Counted from the first letter of the stretch, positions 46,380-55,637 are shown. The stretch: DNA of 64,000 bases from Bacillus sp. DTU_2020_1000418_1_SI_GHA_SEK_038 (GCF_032341175.1 NZ_CP135435.1:620001-684000); one strand, 5' to 3'. Numbers and translations are program-made. Notes: generated from the letters alone by a model not told the origin.

Positions 46380-47402
46380 TTGACGATAAAACCATTGACA
46401 TACAAAGTTTCTAAAAACCTCACGAAGGAGCTAAGTATCTTTTTAGGCGGAGATACGATGTTAGGTGATGCGGCACAAAAAATATTAGACAGGGAAGGGT
46501 ATGTCTACCCCTTTAAATACCTGGATCGAATATATAAATCAGCGGATGTACGGTCATTTAATCTTGAGACTCCAATCAGCAAACATGCAAAAAGGCTCGA
46601 AGTGGAAAAAGAATATATTTATAACATGCCCCCTCAAGTGCTTGATGTATTTAAACAAAAGGGGTTCAACGTTTTTTATTTAGCTAATAATCATATGACT
46701 GATTTCGGACATGAAGGCTTATTGGAAACAATTTCGCATATAAATAATAATTCAATGCTAGCGATCGGTACCGGAAGGAATAAAGAAGAAGCAAGAAGAG
46801 CACTCGTCATTAGGAAAGGAAATGTTAAGGTCGCACTAGTAAATTACATGAGCTTCAGGAAAAGCTATCACGAGAAATATCAACACTTTGCGTCTACTAA
46901 TCATAGTGGTGTAGCGGCTTTGTCTCGAAAAGCAGTATCCGATGATATTAAGGCCTTAAGAAATATAGGGATAAACACGATTGTTGTGTCCATTCATTGG
47001 GGAAATAATTATGAACCCGTATCAGAAGAGCAATTAAAACAGGCAAAAATGATTGTGAAAGCCGGTGCTGACATTATCGTTGGACATGGATCACACCAGT
47101 ATCAGCCAATAAGCATATTGGATGGAGTCCCCGTTTTTTACAGTGTTGGAAATTTTATTTTCAATACACCTGGTCGATCCTCTCTCACCTATGGATTTCC
47201 CATTACTTTACACTTTAACGAAAGTGGATTAATAAGGGCTGATATTTGGCCACTCCATACAAATAATAAAGTCGTTAAGTTCCAACCTCGGCATTTATCT
47301 GGTAAAGAAGCGTATGAGGCCATTCATGAGTTATATACAAACTCCAAATTAGATGGATTGAAAAAAGAAATCGATATGGATAAAGGTGTTTTATTTTTTT
47401 AA
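46380..47402 (+). CDS. CapA/PgsA family protein (putative poly-gamma-glutamate-linked metallophosphatase)
   Basis: 340 residues with the CapA signatures FLGGDTMLG (about 21-29), FNLETPIS (about 60), FYLANNHMTDFGHEGL (about 99-114), VSIHWGNNYEP and DIIVGHGSHQYQPI. The metal-binding Asp/Asn/His residues are present. No signal peptide or membrane anchor is seen, unlike PgsA of capsule operons, and no capB/capC neighbours exist, so a capsule role is unlikely. The start is TTG 46380 after GAGGGGATAA. Confidence 0.87.
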   Translation: MTIKPLTYKVSKNLTKELSIFLGGDTMLGDAAQKILDREGYVYPFKYLDRIYKSADVRSFNLETPISKHAKRLEVEKEYIYNMPPQVLDVFKQKGFNVFYLANNHMTDFGHEGLLETISHINNNSMLAIGTGRNKEEARRALVIRKGNVKVALVNYMSFRKSYHEKYQHFASTNHSGVAALSRKAVSDDIKALRNIGINTIVVSIHWGNNYEPVSEEQLKQAKMIVKAGADIIVGHGSHQYQPISILDGVPVFYSVGNFIFNTPGRSSLTYGFPITLHFNESGLIRADIWPLHTNNKVVKFQPRHLSGKEAYEAIHELYTNSKLDGLKKEIDMDKGVLFF

Positions 47403-47633
47403 TCAAAGCTATATTAGCGATTATTGTTGATTACCAGCCTTATGCATGCGAACGGGTTATATTCGGACGAATAACGTAGAGAGCAGGTGTGCATAAGACG
47501 GTCTGACCGCAAAATTCATTAAACAAAAAACGATTAGCTGGGTTTAATTTGAAATAAATTAAGGAAAATCCCAAAAAATAGGTGTTTGAATCACTTCACA
47601 TAAGTTACAATTAAGGTAAAAAAAGGTGACTTT

Positions 47634-48679
47634 ATGCTAGTTAAGCAGATTCTTAGGAAAAGCTATGTATGGATGCTGATATTAATACTTAGTTCAAATT
47701 TCATATTGTATCGAACGCCCCTTTCTCCATTGGTTCTTACGGATGAAACGAAATGGTTGTTCTAGGGTCTCTGCTAGATTTAGCAATTATTTCACCATTA
47801 TTAGTATTAGCCATAAATAAGAAAAAGGGTTCCTTCGTTAAGCGTTTTATTATTTTGATGGCAGGTGGACTAATACTAGCCAAATTCTTAATCCCCATGA
47901 AATATTTTGAACCATTTATCTGGATCTCCTATATTGGTTTTGGGGTTGAGGGACTATTGATTCTGGTAGAATTGTCGTTGCTTTTTATGCTAGTTCGATA
48001 TATGCCTGACATCATTCAAAAAGTGCGCAACAGTGATGAAACACTATTATTCTCCTTTCCTGCTGTGAGGGAAAAAGTACGAAGTCATCCCATTGTAAAA
48101 GTTTTTTCCTCTGAATTACTTATTTTTTACTATGCCTTTGCGTCATGGAGGAAAAGTCCCCCGAAAGGAAAGGGATTTTTCACTCTACATACAAAATCTA
48201 GCTTACTGGCATTTCATATTATGTTGATTCATGCGATTGTGATTGAAACACTGGGACTTCATTGGTGGCTGCACGATAAGTCCATCGTTTTGTCGATTGT
48301 TCTCCTTATCTTAAATATATATTCAATTATATTTTTTCTTGGCGAAATTCAGGCTGTCCGTCTAAACCCAGTCAATTTAACAGATAATCGGTTATACTTA
48401 TCCCTTGGCTCAGCAAAGAAAATGGTCGTTTCACTTGATGATATTGCTGCTGTTACAACGGACCAACAAGTATTAGAACAAAAAATAAATAGTAAAACAA
48501 CAATTGATTTTATTGCACGGGATTTTGAAGAGGTTCATCCCCATATGATCCTAGAATTAAAGAAACCTTGCCGTGCGACACTCATTCTAGGAATAGAAAA
48601 GTCATTTACTAAAGTGGCTATCCGCTTGGACGATCCGATAAAATTTCATCAAGAGTTGAAAAAGCGAATCAATATGTAA
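47634..48679 (+). pseudogene. Multi-pass membrane protein, frameshifted near its start
   Basis: ATG 47634 with AAAAAAAGGTGA upstream starts a frame of 42 codons with a hydrophobic helix (WMLILILSSNFIL) ending at TAG 47763. The main frame takes over at 47753 (MVVLGSLLDLAIISPLL) and runs 308 codons with about seven hydrophobic segments and a soluble C-terminal part. Loss of one A in the AAA at about 47751 would explain it. If ATG 47753 is used, a shortened protein could be made, but no ribosome site precedes it. Function unknown. Confidence 0.65.
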
Positions 48680-48697
48680 GCCTAAGTGAAATAAAGA

Positions 48698-48746
48698 TAA
48701 AAGAAATGCGATCCCCTAGTCAGAGAATCGCATTTCTTTTATTTCA
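48698..48746 (+). terminator. Rho-independent terminator
   Basis: A 15-bp perfect stem (TAAAAGAAATGCGAT with ATCGCATTTCTTTTA) and TTTCATTTT following. Confidence 0.85.
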
Positions 48747-48763
48747 TTTTAGTAGTCAATTCA

Positions 48764-48819
48764 TTTTCAATGGTTGCCGGATAGTATAGTAGTATTAATT
48801 TAATTGGTCCAGGTGGTAC
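48764..48819 (+). repeat. Partial copy of the anti-sigma gene 3' end, left of the endonuclease gene
   Basis: 56 bases that match 50011-50066 at 49 positions with no gaps. The matching part at 50 kb is the C-terminal coding end of the DUF4179 gene (on the minus strand). The two copies are direct repeats 1247 bp apart that bracket the endonuclease I gene. Confidence 0.85.
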
Positions 48820-48970
48820 TGCAGAAATTGATACGAATAATGGGAAAATTAATATAAATGAAAAATTTAATTAATGTTTAGGTTATATAATTATGTGAGA
48901 GTGGAATAATCAATTACTGCTAGCTTGAGAGAATTTAAGCTGGAATAAACTGGGGAGGGGGAACAAAATA

Positions 48971-49888
48971 TTGAACATGAAAAATAAAGAATCACATAAA
49001 AATGCAGACTTTAATGCGGCATTGTTGGAGCTGGAGTTTAACAAAAAGAGGTTTAAAAATGGAAAAGAGTATTATGATGAAGAACAGGATCAAAAGGAAA
49101 TCAAAGATTATTATCATCAAATTGATTTTAATGAAGTGGACAAAAAAGAGTTATATAAGAAACTTAATCAGCTAATTACGAGTACACATGAAAATCAGCT
49201 GCCTTATAACGCTAAAACCCGGAATTATCTCTATTCAAGAATTGACCTCCATATAGACGGGAAGTTGAAGAGCATCTATTCCGGAAAAGAAAGAGATCCT
49301 GAACAAGTCATAAAAGATGATTATGAGGCAGAAAGAAAAAGAATAGAAGCCTATGCCAAGTTGCAAAAAAGCGGCTCGAAAACCGATTATGAAATACAGA
49401 TGGCGATGGCGTCCATTGAAAGTGAAAATATGTATAATTGTGAACATGCCGTTCCTCAGTCATGGTTTGATAAGGATAATCCAATGAGAGGAGATTTACA
49501 TCATCTTTTTACGTGTGAAATAGATTGCAATTCATTAAGGTCCAATCATCCTTATTTTGATTTTGTGGACTATTCTCCTCAAATGGAGACGGAAGCGATC
49601 AGAGCACAGTGCGGGAAATATGAAGAGGGTAAGTTTGAACCTGAAAGCGGAAAAGGTGAGGCTGCCAGGGCAACATTGTATTTTTTGTTAAGATATCCAG
49701 GAGAAATTAGCCGATATAGCAGTAAGGACATTGAGATGCTGCTAAAATGGCATCGTGAATATAAAATATCCATTTATGAAAAACATCGCAACAAAGAGAT
49801 CTTCCATATTCAAAAGAACAGAAATCCTCTAATTGATTTTCCTCAATATGCCGACATAATCGATTTTACGTTAGGTTTATCATTGTGA
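48971..49888 (+). CDS. Endonuclease I family protein without signal peptide
   Basis: 305 residues with the EndA/NucM/Bsn fold: SRIDLHIDGKLKSIYSG, then the His-Me finger motif CEHAVPQSWF (about 157-166) with catalytic His, and GDLHHLFTCEIDCNSLRSNHPYFDF carrying the metal-binding Asn. The usual members are secreted non-specific nucleases; this one has a charged N-terminus and no export signal, so it acts inside the cell or in another context. TTG 48971 fits the GGGGAGGGGG ribosome site better than ATG 48977. Confidence 0.88.
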   Translation: MNMKNKESHKNADFNAALLELEFNKKRFKNGKEYYDEEQDQKEIKDYYHQIDFNEVDKKELYKKLNQLITSTHENQLPYNAKTRNYLYSRIDLHIDGKLKSIYSGKERDPEQVIKDDYEAERKRIEAYAKLQKSGSKTDYEIQMAMASIESENMYNCEHAVPQSWFDKDNPMRGDLHHLFTCEIDCNSLRSNHPYFDFVDYSPQMETEAIRAQCGKYEEGKFEPESGKGEAARATLYFLLRYPGEISRYSSKDIEMLLKWHREYKISIYEKHRNKEIFHIQKNRNPLIDFPQYADIIDFTLGLSL

Positions 49889-49939
49889 TTAATAGATGAA
49901 GCTATTTTTATTATATGGGTATTATTAAAATGGAGAGGG

Positions 49940-49984
49940 CTCCCAAAAGTCAGTTAGGCTGACTTAAAGGATAGCCCCTTTTCT
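49940..49984. terminator. Bidirectional terminator
   Basis: GGGCTCCCAAAAGTCAG and CTGACTTAAAGGATAGCCCC form an imperfect stem followed by TTTTCTG. It lies between the convergent endonuclease and anti-sigma genes. Confidence 0.6.
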
Positions 49985-49985
49985 G

Positions 49986-51296
49986 TTATTTGATTTTTAT
50001 ATTCACTTTCTTATCAATAGTTGCCGGATAGTCTATAAGTTTTAATTTGATTGGTCCAGGTGGTACAATTTCAGAAGGATATGGAATTTGATATATAATA
50101 AAATCTTTATCAGGTGATCTAGATACTCCTTCATTTTCACCAATAATATTACCATTCTTATCGATAGCATGTGTGAATATTAAATCGACATTGGAGTCAG
50201 TTTTGGTTTCTAACTTTAATTGAATTATATCTCCCCATGCTTCGATCTCTGTAAATTTCCCGTCTTTAGGTGACTTAAGGATTTTTTTGTTAACTGGATC
50301 GATTTCGAGCCATAGTTCATCTTTATCAAGTGCCCGAAGAGAACTGAATTGCAAATTTAACTTTTTCGGGTTGGAGAAGTAGTTACTTTGCAAATGTATG
50401 ATGTATTCGTCTTCATTAATAGGATAATTTCCTTTTACACTTAAACCCCAAACCTCTCCCGTTTCGTCAATTAACCGAAGATCATTAAAACCGAAAATTT
50501 GCTTACTATTTTGTGGATTAATTGAAACATGTACATCTGTCTGTGATGGATAAACTGCGACCTCTTTAATTGTAATCTCTTGACCTTCAATTACTACTGT
50601 CTCATTCAGATCAAACACTTTCTTTTCTACAAACTTGCTTTCATCTAAATGCAACGGAATTTCCCAAACATCTTTCTGGGCTACCCTATCAATACTAAAT
50701 TGGGCTGAAAAAATAAGATCCTTCGGAAGCTGTTTTTGCTCATTAAGGACCATCCTTAATTCTAAAAGCGAATTTTTATCTATTGTCCACCATTCTCCAT
50801 ATGTTTGAATGGGAAGCTCTTCGCCTTTATGATTTAAGAGTTTAAAATTATCTGCCACGACATGAAGATCTTCATTTTCAGCATGATAGTTATAAAACAA
50901 AATTAATCCTTTTTCATCATGGATGACAGAATCTATCGTTAGGTGTATACCGGCGTGTTCGACAGTAGCATTCACTTTTTGTATGTAATCATTTTCTGCC
51001 GCTGCCAACAGCCCTTTGTCATAGCGGACAAATTCTATAACCTTGTCCATTCCTGGAATATTTTTCATATAAGTAGCCATTGTTTCGGAAACATTCACTG
51101 TTGTGAAAAAGGAAATAATGATCATGCTTGCCGTTAAAAGAATTTTCAACGGGCGTAATTTTCTCTTTTTTATTTTTAGTTCTTTTCCGCGTTTCATGCC
51201 TTCTAAGATTGCCGAATCAGCCCGATCATCAGAAAAAACAATCTCATTATAAAAATCTCTTGATTTCTCCAATTCTTTTTCTTCTTTTTCAAACAT
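49986..51296 (-). CDS. DUF4179 anti-sigma factor-like membrane protein
   Basis: 436 residues. A cytoplasmic N-terminal part (1-49), one transmembrane helix (about 50-68, ILLTASMIIISFFTTV) and a large extracytoplasmic domain containing the DUF4179 region (NVSETMATYMKNIPGM...) plus an immunoglobulin-like tail. Co-encoded with an ECF sigma factor, overlapping it by 8 bp, it most likely holds the sigma factor at the membrane until a signal arrives. It belongs to the same broad group as RsiV/YxiM-type proteins. Confidence 0.85.
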   Translation of the reverse strand: MFEKEEKELEKSRDFYNEIVFSDDRADSAILEGMKRGKELKIKKRKLRPLKILLTASMIIISFFTTVNVSETMATYMKNIPGMDKVIEFVRYDKGLLAAAENDYIQKVNATVEHAGIHLTIDSVIHDEKGLILFYNYHAENEDLHVVADNFKLLNHKGEELPIQTYGEWWTIDKNSLLELRMVLNEQKQLPKDLIFSAQFSIDRVAQKDVWEIPLHLDESKFVEKKVFDLNETVVIEGQEITIKEVAVYPSQTDVHVSINPQNSKQIFGFNDLRLIDETGEVWGLSVKGNYPINEDEYIIHLQSNYFSNPKKLNLQFSSLRALDKDELWLEIDPVNKKILKSPKDGKFTEIEAWGDIIQLKLETKTDSNVDLIFTHAIDKNGNIIGENEGVSRSPDKDFIIYQIPYPSEIVPPGPIKLKLIDYPATIDKKVNIKIK

Positions 51297-51807
51297 TCAG
51301 CCCACTCCTATCCTCCATTTGATTTCTCAGCGCTTTGAGTCCTTTGTATAACCATGTTTTTATCGTGGATTCAGGACGTTCCAATATTTCTGCGATATCT
51401 TTTATCCGGAGATCGTGGTAATACTTGAGAATAATCACTTCACGGCAGCGAGAGTCGATTTTCTGCAGAGCTTCTTGGATTTCTATCGATTGGCTGTGAT
51501 CAATTGTTTCCGCAAGGCTATCTAACAGGTCTGTATCGGCTATTCTCTTTTTCCTTCGGCTTTGATCATGGCAGTAATTCAGCATAATCCGAATGAGCCA
51601 TGTGGAGAAATATTCCGGTTCCTTTACTTTTTTAATAGAACGATAGGCACGAAAAGTTACCTCCTGCAAAGCTTCCAGTGCATCCGCTTCATTACGCAAA
51701 TAGGAGTAGGAAACTTTTAGTAGACGAATTTTATGAATTTGCATAAGTTCATAGAATGCTTCGTCATCTCCCTTTTTTGCTTTCTGTAGAAGTTTACTTA
51801 CTTCCAA
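51289..51807 (-). CDS. ECF-type RNA polymerase sigma factor
   Basis: 172 residues with sigma region 2 (about 18-85: AFYELMQIHKIRLLKVSYSYLRNEADALEALQEVTFRAYRS) and sigma region 4 (about 115-165: REVIILKYYHDLRIKDIAEILERPESTIKTWLYKGLKAL). It resembles SigV/SigI-like group members of Bacillus. ATG 51807 has GGGGAGGATC upstream. It is the first gene of the operon with its anti-sigma gene. Targets cannot be named. Confidence 0.92.
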   Translation of the reverse strand: MEVSKLLQKAKKGDDEAFYELMQIHKIRLLKVSYSYLRNEADALEALQEVTFRAYRSIKKVKEPEYFSTWLIRIMLNYCHDQSRRKKRIADTDLLDSLAETIDHSQSIEIQEALQKIDSRCREVIILKYYHDLRIKDIAEILERPESTIKTWLYKGLKALRNQMEDRSGLNV

Positions 51808-52015
51808 GAAGATCCTCCCCTTTTTCTTTTCTATACGTTAGACATAGAAATCGCGTAAAAAGACTTAAAAATTTACATTTTGATAGTGATCCTTTGGTAA
51901 TAGGTAAAATTTCATAAAATAATCTAAAAATTAACACGTATTTTACGAACAATTAACATTCCTGCAGTAAATTATAGTTAAAAGTGATTAATTATTGGGA
52001 ATTGGGGGTGAGTAT

Positions 52016-52996
52016 GTGCACATCGTAATTGGAGAAATATCACAAGACAATGTCATTGTAGCACCTTCAACCTTATGTGAGGTTGTTTATTCAATATTTA
52101 CTGAAGACCCATCCTTGGAAGGGATTGTCGTGTGTAATGAAGAACGGCCAATTGGATTAGTAATGAGAACTCACTTTTTTCAAAAACTATCAACAAAATA
52201 CGGATTTGACCTTTTTATGAAGCGGACGATTGAACTCGTTATGGAGCAAGAGTTCCTAATGGTTGAATATTCAGTCCCCATTACTGAGGTCAGTGCGCTA
52301 GCGATGGGCAGGAAGCAGGAGCATCTTTATGATTATGTCATTATCACGAAGCAGGACCGTATCCATGGAGTTGTAAGCATTAGAGAATTAATTATTAAAT
52401 TATCAGAGATTCAAATTACTATTGCCCGTTTTTCAAATCCTCTCAGCGGACTTCCTGGAAATAATGTCATCGAAGAAACACTGAACGAAGTGTTGTCATA
52501 TAAAAGATTTAGTGTGTTTTACATAGATATTGATTTGTTCAAATCCTTCAATGATACATTTGGATTTAGTAAGGGCGATGAATTAATTAATGAGACAGCC
52601 AAGATTATTAAGAAGGTAATTGACATCGAGGAGAATGCTCCCTCCTTTGTTGGACATATTGGAGGCGATGATTTTATTGCTGTTATCCCTCATTACAGCC
52701 ATGAGCCATTATCACGACAAATTATCACACTCTTCGAGCATGCTACGAAACGTTATTACTCTGAGGATGAATGGAAAAATGGCAGAATTCAAGCAAGGAC
52801 AAGGCAGGGGCAGATTGAAAATATTCCATTAGTAACGATATCCATAGCGATTGTACAAAATAAAAACTGTGAATTTACATCAGTAGAGGAAATAAGTAAA
52901 GTGGCTGCTAGAATAAAAAGCATATGCAAAGCTATTAAAGAGAGTGTATTTCTAACGTTAGAGGATGTCGGTGAAGAAGAAGCTTTGCATCAATAG
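52016..52996 (+). CDS. CBS-pair plus GGDEF protein
   Basis: About 326 residues. The N-terminus (1-135) has two CBS-like units (GIVVCNEERPIGLVMRTHFF and YVIITKQDRIHGVVSIREL). The GGDEF domain follows (about 150-315) with the active-site variant GGDDF (positions about 216-220) and an intact metal-binding Asp in FYIDIDLFKSFNDTFGFSKGDE. GGDDF enzymes can make c-di-GMP, so activity is plausible. No inhibitory RxxD site is obvious. GTG 52016 follows GGGGGTGA. It converges with an EAL gene. Confidence 0.85.
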   Translation: MHIVIGEISQDNVIVAPSTLCEVVYSIFTEDPSLEGIVVCNEERPIGLVMRTHFFQKLSTKYGFDLFMKRTIELVMEQEFLMVEYSVPITEVSALAMGRKQEHLYDYVIITKQDRIHGVVSIRELIIKLSEIQITIARFSNPLSGLPGNNVIEETLNEVLSYKRFSVFYIDIDLFKSFNDTFGFSKGDELINETAKIIKKVIDIEENAPSFVGHIGGDDFIAVIPHYSHEPLSRQIITLFEHATKRYYSEDEWKNGRIQARTRQGQIENIPLVTISIAIVQNKNCEFTSVEEISKVAARIKSICKAIKESVFLTLEDVGEEEALHQ

Positions 52997-53001
52997 AGGT
53001 A

Positions 53002-53039
53002 AAAAAGCCATGTAGTTTTGATAAACTACATGGCTTTTT
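53002..53039. terminator. Bidirectional terminator
   Basis: A 17-bp perfect stem AAAAAGCCATGTAGTTT with its complement and a 4-base loop, shared by the convergent GGDEF and EAL genes. Confidence 0.9.
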
Positions 53040-53070
53040 AAGTTTTACATTAACACATTTGTCTATCAGT

Positions 53071-53940
53071 CTAGGCGAATTGTGTTCGTAAAATGGGATT
53101 GGCGTGTGGTAATTTTCCATTAATTAATTCAGGATTTGGTTTCCCGAGAGCAAATCCCTGCCCCATGTGGACGCCTAGTTTTCGTAAGTATTTTAGCTCC
53201 GAAAGTGATTCTATTCCTTCTGCAACGATTTGAGTATTTGATTGTATAGCAAAATCAAATAGGAGCTCTACTAAATGCTGCTTCTCAGGATGCTCATCAA
53301 TTTTGCGGATAAGAGATTTATCCAATTTAATAAATTCGGGTTTTATGTAAATGAGGGTTTGTAAGCTGTTATAGCCGGTTCCAGCATCGTCAACGGCAAT
53401 ACGAAATCCCTGTTGCCGATAATGGTCTATGATTCGTTCGAACTGGCTATAATTGGTTACTGCCTCTTTTTCAGTAAGCTCTAAAACGATTTGCTCAGGG
53501 CAAAGATTATATATTTCCAATAATTCCAGCGTTATTCCACTTCGATAGGCGGGATCCGCTAATACTTGTGGCTGGATATTGAGAAATACGAGTGGGGTCG
53601 AAGTGTGTTGAAACCCCTTGACCTGATCCGAGAATCGTTCAAGAGAAAGATTCCGCAGAAACCGTTCTATCATAAAAACATCATTGCTTTTACCGACATA
53701 TTCATAAAATTTTTCGGTTGTCGGAAACAATTCTGTCGGTTGAGGACGATTTAAAATCTCAAATCCTAATGTCATACCTTCCTTCAGGGAGAGAATTGGC
53801 TGAAAAACTGTATCCACCTTCCCTTTTTGCATGAGCTCCTGAAGCTCTATACTCTTTCTATATTCTTGATAAAGGCTTCCCTTTTTAGCATTTAAAAAGG
53901 CAAGAAAATTAATAATATTTGTCAATCGGTTATTTTTCAT
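53071..53940 (-). CDS. EAL-domain c-di-GMP phosphodiesterase
   Basis: 289 residues, mostly one EAL domain. The signature is degenerate (GFEILNRP instead of EALLR) but keeps the metal-ligand Glu. VFLNIQP with its Asn, VLELTEKE, AVDDAGTGYNSL and LDKSLIR provide the other catalytic residues, and AEGIESLSELKYLRKLGVHMGQGFALGKPNP closes the barrel. Likely active. No membrane segment is present. ATG 53940 starts the gene. It is convergent with the GGDEF gene, suggesting a pair that sets local c-di-GMP. Confidence 0.88.
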   Translation of the reverse strand: MKNNRLTNIINFLAFLNAKKGSLYQEYRKSIELQELMQKGKVDTVFQPILSLKEGMTLGFEILNRPQPTELFPTTEKFYEYVGKSNDVFMIERFLRNLSLERFSDQVKGFQHTSTPLVFLNIQPQVLADPAYRSGITLELLEIYNLCPEQIVLELTEKEAVTNYSQFERIIDHYRQQGFRIAVDDAGTGYNSLQTLIYIKPEFIKLDKSLIRKIDEHPEKQHLVELLFDFAIQSNTQIVAEGIESLSELKYLRKLGVHMGQGFALGKPNPELINGKLPHANPILRTQFA

Positions 53941-54059
53941 AGGCCACCTATTGTAGAAATTTGTCGTAAATCTATCTCCATTATAATAGGTTTATTTAGA
54001 TCATAATGATAAGTGTTTGTAAATTTTATGTAAAAGCAGGGTACTTAGTGGTATATGTC

Positions 54060-55322
54060 CTATATTTCTTCTTCAACGTTTATTCTAGCCTTGATTTTAT
54101 TGAAAGTTTCATTCGCAAATTCTTTAAGTGAATTGAATGGAAGCGGTTCAAAATTCCTCACCGCTTGTTTCGCTAATTGAAAGGCATTATCCAAGTTTTT
54201 TAGATTCAGATGACAAAGTGATTTGTATGAATCCATCACATAAAAGAGAGACAAATCAAATGGATGATGGATATAGGATGGAATCGCTATTTTTTCAAAG
54301 CTATGAAGTGCTTCTTCATAACGATTTAGCTTATATAGGGCTTTCCCTTCTTCAAGGAAGAAGTAATATTTAAAAGAATTCGAAAGGTTTGGATCTGTTA
54401 TGCACTGCTTGATTTTCTCGATGGCTTCTTCGTATTGCTGCTGTTCCGATATGAGAGTGTCAATCATCATAAATTCATAAAACAGAATAGAAATCGTATC
54501 ATCAGCAAACTCACCGTATTGTTTAAGTTTTTTGGAGTAGTACAATTTTCTTTCTTCATCTTTTGTAATCATGGCATACCCAGCGGCGAGTCTATACACG
54601 TCATCGATGTGATAGAAAATCCGATGCTTTTTTGAATAAGCGAATGCGTTCTCCAGAACTTGTGCAGCTTCTTTTGAGTGACCTGCGGAAAAATATAAAA
54701 CCGCTTCATGATAATCTAGATCAAGACGGGTCTTTGGATCTATATAGGCATGGTGTGCTTCGATTTTCGCCCGCTCACTTAAGAAAATGGTTAATGATTG
54801 CTCATAGTCCAGTTCAATGAATTTCTCGAGTGCACGGAAGATGCCAATGTCTGCTCGCCTTGATGTGAGGTTCATCTGATCGTAAATAACTGCCGCTTGT
54901 TCAGAAAATTTCTGCCAGCCACTAATCTTTTCTTTGTACAGACAACGGCTGTAAATGTCTAATAACCTCGCTGACACATAGCCGTTAGTTAGGTTTGAGA
55001 CATACGGCTCAATTAACGCAATAATTTTACTTACTTTTGCCGTATTTAATATTGTAGTTTCTGAGTCACTTAATTCATCTTCACTATATAGTTCTTCTGC
55101 CTGTTCTAGAACCGCACTTAATTCAGAAAAACTAACTTCCTCCAATAAATCAGTTACTTCAACACCTAGCTGTTCAGCGATATAATGCAAGCTTTCTATC
55201 GAGGGATTTGCCTTATTATTTTCAATTAGACTTAGCATCCCTTTCGTAAGAGCCTCACCGGCAAGCTCCTCGAGTGTCATTTTTCTCTGTTTTCTTAATT
55301 TCCGAATTCGTTCCCCTAACAT
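54060..55322 (-). CDS. XRE-family regulator with TPR-like C-terminal domain
   Basis: 420 residues. The helix-turn-helix is at the N-terminus (about 1-65, MLGERIRKLRKQRKMTLEELAGEALTKGMLSLIENNKANPSIESLHYIAEQL). The rest is TPR-like helical repeats (about 95-400), the arrangement of Rgg/PlcR/NprR-type and SinR-TPR regulators that often sense peptides. ATG 55322 is chosen since the domain begins there; TTG 55349 is the upstream alternative. It diverges from the MFS gene with two palindromes between. Confidence 0.85.
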   Translation of the reverse strand: MLGERIRKLRKQRKMTLEELAGEALTKGMLSLIENNKANPSIESLHYIAEQLGVEVTDLLEEVSFSELSAVLEQAEELYSEDELSDSETTILNTAKVSKIIALIEPYVSNLTNGYVSARLLDIYSRCLYKEKISGWQKFSEQAAVIYDQMNLTSRRADIGIFRALEKFIELDYEQSLTIFLSERAKIEAHHAYIDPKTRLDLDYHEAVLYFSAGHSKEAAQVLENAFAYSKKHRIFYHIDDVYRLAAGYAMITKDEERKLYYSKKLKQYGEFADDTISILFYEFMMIDTLISEQQQYEEAIEKIKQCITDPNLSNSFKYYFFLEEGKALYKLNRYEEALHSFEKIAIPSYIHHPFDLSLFYVMDSYKSLCHLNLKNLDNAFQLAKQAVRNFEPLPFNSLKEFANETFNKIKARINVEEEI

Positions 55323-55377
55323 TTTGAATAGGCACGCTCCTAAAATCAATTTTGCCTTAGCGAAATTGCCCCCAGAT

Positions 55378-55495
55378 TTTTATCGAGTTAGCTCGATAAC
55401 TAACTTCCTCTTTAAAATCTGAGGCATCCGCCGGAGACTTAGCTTTATTCAGCCGGGTATTGCCCCTCTGAATTAGATACTTCATTTGCATTCAT
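55378..55495 (-). repeat. Structured intergenic element of the kind repeated in Bacillus genomes
   Basis: Read on the minus strand, TAAGTCTCCGGCGGATGCC, then AGTTAGTTATCGAGCTAACT (a self-complementary arm) and AAATCTGGGGGCAATTT. I recall closely similar intergenic copies in Bacillus genomes, but a search is needed. A short open frame inside it has no ribosome site. Confidence 0.4.
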
Positions 55496-55544
55496 CTCCC
55501 CTTATAGAAGTGGAAGACTTCTGCTTAATAAAGTTATTTCATTT

Positions 55545-55561
55545 GTTTAATTATATTAAAC
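55545..55561. promoter_or_regulatory. Operator-like palindrome 1
   Basis: GTTTAATTATATTAAAC, a 17-bp palindrome in the regulator-MFS intergenic region. It belongs to a pair spaced 55 bp with the site at 55600. Confidence 0.6.
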
Positions 55562-55599
55562 TTTCTCTTGAATGGGAAGGGAAGGATATGGTAAGATTT

Positions 55600-55616
55600 G
55601 TTTAATTAAATTAAAC
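55600..55616. promoter_or_regulatory. Operator-like palindrome 2
   Basis: GTTTAATTAAATTAAAC, differing from palindrome 1 by one base, and flanked like it by TTT on both sides. It lies 21 bp before the MFS start codon, where a repressor would block transcription or translation start. Confidence 0.65.
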
Positions 55617-55637
55617 TTTTTAGAGTGGAGGATTCAC

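Noticed and set aside
55378..55495. A short protein encoded in the intergenic element
   Set aside because: The open frame lacks a ribosome site, and the self-complementary segment fits a repeat element better.
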